Of a stretch of DNA of 64,000 nucleotides, positions 44,580 to 64,000 are shown in pieces. The stretch is from Branchiostoma floridae (taxonomy: Eukaryota; Chordata; Leptocardii; Amphioxiformes; Branchiostomatidae): NCBI RefSeq assembly GCF_000003815.2, contig NC_049981.1:9455673-9519672 (forward strand), given 5' to 3'. Under the pieces are notes generated by a model that saw only the letters and a list, made by a program, of their open reading frames with translations, did no database searches and was not told where the DNA came from. Position 1 is the first letter of the stretch. Every line of letters begins with the position of its first letter. The position numbers and the translations under genes were made by a program.

Positions 44580-45471
44580 GTTGGATCTGGAGGCTTCTCT
44601 TGATAGGAGATACCACTGCAAATTTGGGGGGTAGTATTTTACCATAAGTCCGGATTGTTTCATTTTCCTCCACTTTTCTGGGAACTATGTGTAAAGGAGT
44701 GGAATCTGACATCTCTGATTGTCTCGTGGATGACTAAATACAAGTGACACAAACGCTCACTACCCAGGGCCGTTTAATAATATCTTTTGGTCCCTTCCGT
44801 CGGGTCGATTATGCACAATATCGCTAGGAGGCGCGATTTGATAAGGTAAAGCCTCTTTTTCCCCATATTCAATCATTCATTTAATCAAGGACGTTATATC
44901 AGATAGAATGTCCTTGATTTAATTTAGTCAGTCAAGATCTAGTCTTTCATTTATTCAATTCATAGAAACGTGGTGGATGCTGCCAGAAACGTTCGGCCAA
45001 AATCATATTTAAGTGCTGTAGTAAGAGTTATTTTGGCGTATCTTATTGCCTGCATGTCCAACATTCATAGATATATCTATTCATGTAACTGTTGCTAAGT
45101 ATACATAATGTGCTGTTTAGTATACAAACTATTCAACATTAAAAAAAGGACTGATTTTTAAGACTTTTTCTCAGCAATGTTGTCTATACTGGGACCACAA
45201 GTTACAACCAAGTTTGTCGTTGGTTGAACTAAGCTAAACTTTGATCGTGCATTGATTAATTTCAAAGAATACGCATTTTGATTGGTTCATGTTTCGAGAT
45301 TCCGCTATCTGATTGGCCGGTGAAGTTGAGAGGAAGGGCATTCTGCCAACTTCTTCGGAACGGTGTACACTTTATGTGACGTCAGAAATAACTTCAATGA
45401 CGTAAAAGAACGCGTGTTTTGACAACGGGTATTTTAAACTGAGTTTAGCAGTTCGCAGAACAACCGGCAAC
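44580..45471. promoter_or_regulatory. Probable bidirectional promoter (SRP19 / coiled-coil gene)
   Basis: About 890 bp separates two divergent start codons. It holds two inverted CCAAT boxes (ATTGG at 45281 and 45312), a perfect CRE TGACGTCA (45377-45384) and a CRE-like TGACGTAA (45398), all within 200 bp of the plus-strand start. No TATA box is obvious near either start. Confidence 0.55.
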
Positions 45472-58407
<12,936 letters not shown>

Positions 58408-58461
58408 ATGATACGTAGATTTGAAACAGGCATGGAGAGTGATTTACAGTGAACAAGAGAC

Positions 58462-58467
58462 AATAAA
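58462..58467 (+). terminator. Poly(A) signal of the coiled-coil gene
   Basis: AATAAA 55 nt after the TGA stop; this gives a very short 3' UTR. Confidence 0.65.
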
Positions 58468-58520
58468 CTGTAAAAATCAAGAAACAACAGATCTACAACA
58501 CTGTACTCTTTGAGTAAGTT

Positions 58521-58526
58521 TTTATT
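58521..58526 (-). terminator. Possible lectin poly(A) signal
   Basis: AATAAA on the minus strand, 59 nt beyond the plus-strand AATAAA of the convergent gene. It would give a 1.5 kb lectin 3' UTR. Confidence 0.4.
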
Positions 58527-60013
58527 GGTGCCAACACAATGAATACATACAACTATGCTCAGAAAAAAGTCCCAAATTATATCCAATTGCTTGCCGATGA
58601 GTAAATACTGCTTTTTGGCACTTCATATAATCTGGATGTCTAATCTACATTGTATCACAATTTTATTCCAATTCTACATGACAGTCTTTACAAGTTTGTT
58701 TTTTTAATGATTTTGTTAATGCCCTAGCCCTCACAAATGTTAGCCCGTCTTCCTCCCATAAGGGGTCACTCATCTGCTGTTTATAGACTATGCCGCACTA
58801 CTTTGAGGTGTCAGTCTTTAACACTGCAATACATGAAAATAATGCTAGGGGGCCTCATTTGCTATGTTTCTTTGGGACCCATAAAATACAGTGTACTATA
58901 CCCTTATGCCAAACTTCATACAAATCCATTAAAAGAACCTTGAGTTACATACAGGTGCAAACACACACACACACAACCAAAATAGTATCTCCATGGACAA
59001 AAGATCCAATAAGAGGCAATAACAAGGCATATTATAGTCTGGCATGTTATACACATGCATCAAGTACAGACCACAAATATCCATGAACTATACCATACAA
59101 CAGTGCACATGAGTTACCCATTGTCCAATGAATCAATGAGCTATACTACTGATTAAAATACACATGCACATAGTAACCATTCAATTAATTTTTGCAAATA
59201 TAGAAAGTATGTATACAAAATGTATGTTCAGACTGCATTTCAAAATTCAGAACATCGATGAGATCACCTAACCACCTACTTTTTAATTTTTGCAAACATG
59301 CAAAGATAGCATGTTTATGTCCAGACTTGAATGTACATTTTAGAATTCAGAAGAACAGTGTCATTGGTGACTTTTGACATACTTAAACAAGTACATTGTA
59401 TATACAAACAACTAAATGTATTACATATACAGGGCAATGACAAGCTTTGAGCAGCCAAACTTAATATGCAAAAATGAAACTTAAATCATAAAATCATTGA
59501 ACTACAAATGTACATTCTCAATGAGATAGATACTGAGTGCTTTCTAACAGAATTATAGCTTTCTGAGCACCATTGTTCCATAAATCGGAATAGAGATTCT
59601 TCTGCACATGTGGCTGATAGTTAAGACATCATCTCTAACAAAAATCTTACAATAGGTTTCATAAAAGACAAAAAACAAGAAATCAAAGGTTTCATACCTG
59701 CATTAGATACTTTAAGTTTTTGTGAATTTCGAAATGCCATAGCCCCAGACATAACAGATGTTAGTGATCCCTTCTCTTCTTCCCTTAATCAATCCCAGCC
59801 TTCCCTCTCCCACAAATTAAAGAGGGTCTGCATGCTCTTTTACGTAAGGTGTAGGCAGCCTATTTTTGTTTCCCGTAATTCGTAGGGAAAACCATTTTAC
59901 CTACGTAATTCGTAGCGAGGTGACCAAAATTGCGAAATTGCCTTGTAAATCGTTGTCGGGACCCCCCATGCAGACCCTCATTAAAGTGTCCTTTGTCAGG
60001 GTAGGCTAACCAG
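58527..60013 (-). other. Probable lectin 3' UTR / intergenic
   Basis: AT-rich and gene-free, apart from the MITE at 59822-59980. Confidence 0.4.
59822..59980. mobile_element. 159-bp MITE with TTAAA target duplication
   Basis: GAGGGTCTGCATG and its complement form the ends; TTAAA stands on both sides. Confidence 0.8.
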
Positions 60014-60450
60014 CTATCCTTGGACTAAATGACACTTGGTTGAACATAGGTATGGTAGCTTGGTTGCGAAACAGGGAAGATGGTCCCATTTATCAGGAAA
60101 ATTTGAGTCCTGGGCGAGGTACAACACACAGTCCTTATCGTCGGCTTCATCATCAGGACGTCCGGGGGCCCAGTTGGTATAGTCGGTGTTCTTGTCCACA
60201 ATATCCGACTCATTTGACACCCAGTAAAACTTCTCACTGAGACCAAGGCGCTTGAGACCAAACCAGAAGTTGCTTTGGGGGTCAGCAGCATTTTTCAGAG
60301 AGATGAGGAACTTGTCGATGCTCTCTGTACGGGGTATGGCGAGGTCGCCACATTCTGACAAACACTTGATTTGAGCGACAATTTGGTTTTGCGGTGTGGT
60401 GAAGGCCTTGTAGCACATGTTCTCATGAAAGCTGTATCCATCACTGCAGG
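60014..60450 (-). CDS. C-type lectin exon 3 (lectin domain and stop)
   Basis: Acceptor gttttttccag on the minus strand, 145 codons, stop TAG at 60016-60014. The entire lectin fold lies in one exon. Confidence 0.93.
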
Positions 60451-63400
60451 CTGGAAAAAACAGACAGGACTTCTCTGGTCAGTTTCTTTGTTTGTCTGAT
60501 CCGAACCTTGTATGCCTGGTGGCACATAGGGCAGGTGTGTTAACCTTGGTGCGGATGGTGTTCAGCACGAGGGACAGGTGTGTTTACCTGTGGGTGGGTG
60601 GTGTTCAGCACCAGTTGTGTGTGGATGGTGTTCAGCACCAAGGACATGTGTCTTAGTGTATGGATGGTATTCAGCACCAAGGATAGGTGTGTTTACCTGT
60701 GTGTGGATGGTGTTCAGCACGAGGGACAGGTGTGTTTACCTGTGTGTGGGTGGTGTTCAGCACCAAGGACAGGTGTGTTTACCTGTGTGTGGATGGTGTT
60801 CAGCACCAGGGACAGGTGTGTTTACCTGTGTGTGGATGGTATTCAGCACAAAGGACAGGTGTATTTACCTGTGTATGGATGGTGTTCAGCACCAGCGACA
60901 GGTGTGTTTATCTGTGTGTGGATGGTGTTCAGCACCAGCGACAGGTGTGTTTACCTGTGTGTGGATGGTGTTCAGCACCAGGGACAGCTGTGTTAACTTG
61001 TGTGTGGATGTTGTTCAGTACCAGGGACAGGTATGTGTGCCTTTTTATGGGTGGTGTTCAGTACCAGGGACAGGTATGTCACTCGTTCTCATTGAAATGT
61101 CGAAAATGGCATTTTTTTGGTCGAAAAATAAATCGGTTTTATTTTCAGTGAAAACTACCTGGTTGTTTAGGAAAATTCCTCTTTTAACCATAGCCAAAAA
61201 ATGGCAACTTATTATTTTCGGTCCCATTGGTAATACATTACAGGGCAGGTAACAAACGTTACCGGTAACGTTTGTTACAATAGTAAACTTTACTCTGTTT
61301 TCTTCGAAAGGACTTACCTTATTGACGACATCATTTAGGTATACGTGGATGTCCCAAGGGACATTTGAAAAGTGGGTACAATAGAAAGCTTAGATAGCAT
61401 CGAACAATGGTAACGTTTGTTACAGTCATTTCTGTACAACATTTTGTTAAGCAAGGTGGGATACAAATAACAGTCAACAACCCCTTCTTGTTTCTTTAGG
61501 AAGCCAGAAAAACTGTGCAGCGTCACAAAAACTGTCATTTCTAGTCTTATACGTGGATAATAAAACCGTGGCAACCATCGTACTTGTGGTGGTAACGTTT
61601 GTTACAGAATCTGGCGACAGGCATAAACCACCTCACACAGCCTCCAAGATCAGTGACAGGAGCGATCTGACGTGATCGGGCAGAGGGCCTTGGTAGCTGG
61701 TTTCACCTGCCGAACAATTATTCTGGGAACTCAATTGTTACATTTTTGGCTACTATTTGAATTCTTCGTTTCTTCTCAGGCGACAGCCATTTTTTAGGGT
61801 GTGAAATCCGATCCGTGGCTATAATAACCGTCTAAGCCATCAACCAATACGAATGTTGTTGTACATCTTTTGTAAAACATTACAGGGGTTATGGAAAAAT
61901 GAAGGAACCAGTGATGTTGTCTATAATTTTCTCCATATCAAGCCGTAAAGTCAGACGACAGCATTTCGACATTTAAATGAGAACGAGCCATGTGTGCCTT
62001 TGTATGGGTGGTGTTCAGCACCAAGGACAGGTATGTTTACCTGTGTGTGGATGGTGTTCAGCACCAGGGACAGGTATGTTTAGCTGTGTGTGGGTGGTGT
62101 TCAGCATCAGGGACAGGTGTGTTTACCTGTGTGTGGATGGTTTTCAGCACCAGGGACAGGTATGTTTACCTGTGTGTAGATGGTGTTCAGCATCAGGGAC
62201 AGGTGTGTTCACTTTACATTATTAAATTGTATTTGTTGGATGACTTTGGTCAAAATCTAGAAAAAGAATCCCCACCTAACGACTAATTCTTTCAGCACTG
62301 TAGTTAGAAGCACAGCATTTTCCTAGGCCTAGCTTTCGATGGATCATTCCACATTTCATTGAGTCAACTGGTTGGAACTGGTTCTATCAGCCAGTCTATA
62401 CAAACTATGACTCTGGGCAAAGGAACTAGATGGCAATGGAGACTACAGTACCCATGAACATACAATATGGATACTGCTCAGTCAGTCAACACAGTGCAAC
62501 TTATTAATAGAAAGTCCAGAGATCAATTCAAAGGGCTTGTTTGCCAACGACCGCATGCCGTCAGTGTCTACTTTCAGCCTCCTTGACCTTATAGATGAAT
62601 AAACAATATAAACAATATATGAATAAACAATAGATATGTCACTTACTTGGATTGGGTAGGTCTTGCAATGTACTCTTCATGGGGGCTTCTTTTTCAGTCC
62701 AAAGGCCTGAAAAAGTTAAGCATTTATTTGAAAAATACATGTACTGCATACAGCCCATATTCCATATCTGGTGCTAAAACTAGAGGTACTTTCTGGGGAC
62801 CATACAATCGAAACAGGGCATGTGACACTAGGGCTGTATACCTAAACTAGAATTAAGGTACAGGTACATTAGGCTAGGTGTAGGCCCAGACCTATACCTG
62901 TACCTACACAAGTTTGATCAATTACATGTATCTGTAAGCTTTACATGATGATTTATTACACAATAGTTGCATTGTGACAATCTATGGCAACGTACAAGTA
63001 ACAAAAGTGACAAGTACTATAACAACAGTTCTAAATGGACTACATCAATTGGGACCTACATACATACATACATACATAATTCATCCGGTTTTACACCGGT
63101 GAGGTACAGTCTGAAGCACAAGATTTCCAGAATGGTCTGTCCTTCATTGCTGACAGTAAACTTTGCCCTGACAGTCCAATGTCTCTTTCTATCATTGTCT
63201 TTAAGGTAATGTACGGTCGGCCAACTCTGCGCTTTCAAAGTGTTTAAAGCATGTACTGAGTCCATTCTACTGTATAGTTGTGAGTCATGGACTATGACAG
63301 CAGCACAGAGCAAAAAATTGGATGGTACTTATACGAAAATGTTGAGAAAGGTGTATAATGTTTCATGGAGAGACTGTTTAACCAACAAGCAACTATACGG

Positions 63401-64000
63401 GACCTACAAGTGAACATAATAGTTAAGACCAAAGTGGCAATGAATCTTAGTTATGATATGACTCACATTCAATTTGACAGTGATACTCAACACATATGAA
63501 GAACTGAACAAATGCAAAAATAGGCACTTAGTAATACATCATTTCAAGTAAAAACAGTGCTAGTGTGCGCCAGCACCCTCCCTCCCCATGCTTATAAGTT
63601 TTCAAATAAATAGCTATTACTTTACACTAGTTAGATAAAGGTTAACAATAACTTACTGTGAATAGTCGTCAGCATGTAAGTGGCGTTGTCGAGGGCTCGT
63701 CGTAACTGCATCAGATCTGCTTCGATGTACGCGTAGGTGGCGTACGACGTATGGTACAACAATTCGCGGTGTTGTGCGGATATTCGGAGGAGGTTGTCCT
63801 CAGAATTGAGGAAAATGCCAACGTCAGAGTTGAAGAGATATGGAATAGATGAACTGCGACATGTGCTGTTGGTATCCAGACCGTAAGAAAAGGCCAATAA
63901 AACCACCAACGGTAGCAAACCTTCGGCGAAGTGTGGAAGGTAGACCTGGCAAAATGGGTTTCTTCGTCTGCCCAAGACCGTTCTCCAATAAAAAAACCCC
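60014..64000 (-). CDS. C-type lectin domain protein, three exons, 5' end off the window
   Basis: Secreted or type II membrane lectin. Exons 64000-63657 (open to the edge), 62706-62647 and 60450-60014 join in phase. Exon 1 has a short hydrophobic run (GLLPLVVLLAFSYGL), a signal peptide or membrane anchor, then a helical stalk. Exon 3 is a single C-type lectin domain: CSDGYSFHENMCYKAF, KCLSECGDLAIP, FWFGLKR, YTNWAPGRPDDE, DCVLYLA, WDHLPCFATKLPYLC, with the expected cysteines. The usual EPN or QPD calcium/sugar motif is RPD and WND is WDH, so classic calcium-dependent sugar binding is doubtful. No ATG is seen in exon 1 ahead of the hydrophobic run, so the true start lies beyond the window. Confidence 0.88.
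60541..61079. repeat. 43-bp minisatellite with RE1-like core (left part)
   Basis: About twelve units: core TTCAGCACCAGGGACAGG plus a linker of TGTGTTTACCTGTGTGTGG type. All three plus frames stay open because 43 is not a multiple of three; they are not genes. Confidence 0.95.
61080..61989. mobile_element. 910-bp TIR transposon inside the 43-bp minisatellite
   Basis: Ends CTCGTTCTCATT(G/T)AAATGTC inverted; ATGT flanks both sides. GGTAACGTTTGTTAC occurs at 61264, 61409 and 61591, and inverted at 61249-61263, making a perfect 30-bp palindrome at 61249-61278. No transposase. Confidence 0.85.
61990..62216. repeat. 43-bp minisatellite with RE1-like core (right part)
   Basis: Five more units after the transposon, in the same orientation. 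Confidence 0.93.
62647..62706 (-). CDS. C-type lectin exon 2 (stalk)
   Basis: Acceptor ctttttcag, 60 nt, donor CCAA|gtaagt. Only one frame is open (LWTEKEAPMKSTLQDLPNP), and it fits the phases of both neighbours. Confidence 0.75.
63657..64000 (-). CDS. C-type lectin exon 1 (partial; hydrophobic anchor and stalk)
   Basis: Open from the window edge to donor CACA|gtaagt. It contains the hydrophobic run and the stretch SAQHRELLYHTSYATYAYIEA. Its N terminus is off the window. Confidence 0.7.

Noticed and set aside
60578-61252. Long cysteine-rich repeat protein in all three plus frames
   Set aside because: Produced by the 43-bp minisatellite lacking stops in any frame; no start context or splice logic.

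Overview
This is animal (intron-rich, repeat-rich) nuclear DNA. Four protein-coding genes can be assembled exon by exon with GT-AG splice sites and matching phases. The best guess for the organism is a cephalochordate (Branchiostoma, amphioxus). This rests on an APC protein with nearly vertebrate domain order, APC sitting next to SRP19 as in human, and the style of SINEs, MITEs and exon-boundary minisatellites. The species call is inference.

Layout. (1) 4180-39395, plus strand: APC, the Wnt-pathway scaffold. It lacks its 5' exons and ends in a 7.7 kb terminal exon (31654-39395) that carries most of the armadillo repeats and the whole beta-catenin/Axin-binding region. The introns carry minisatellites, a tandem pair of related transposons (9341-16218) and a seven-copy tandem array of an exon tail (18130-18830). 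A TATA-box promoter with a tiny in-phase exon (5708-5780) and a CpG-rich in-phase candidate exon (29164-29325) could make shorter APC isoforms. (2) 41821-44579, minus strand: complete five-exon SRP19, tail-to-tail with APC. (3) 44580-45471: probable bidirectional promoter with CCAAT and CRE-like sites. (4) 45472-58407, plus strand: a complete eleven-exon, 445-residue charged coiled-coil protein that I do not recognise. Its introns are full of fold-back elements and MITEs, including a 1.8 kb inverted repeat with a perfect RFX X-box palindrome in each arm. (5) 60014-64000, minus strand: a three-exon C-type lectin, open at the window edge, tail-to-tail with (4).

The most unusual signals are non-coding. 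Two unrelated-looking minisatellite families about 50 kb apart share one core, TTCAGCACCAGGGACAGG, which closely matches the RE1/NRSE silencer consensus. Both arrays are split by transposon insertions. The APC coiled-coil exon has its last 75 nt repeated seven times, all phase 0, separated by 28 or 30 nt GT...AG spacers.

SRP19 (SRP assembly) and APC (beta-catenin destruction complex) have no known functional link; their adjacency is read as old linkage rather than cooperation.
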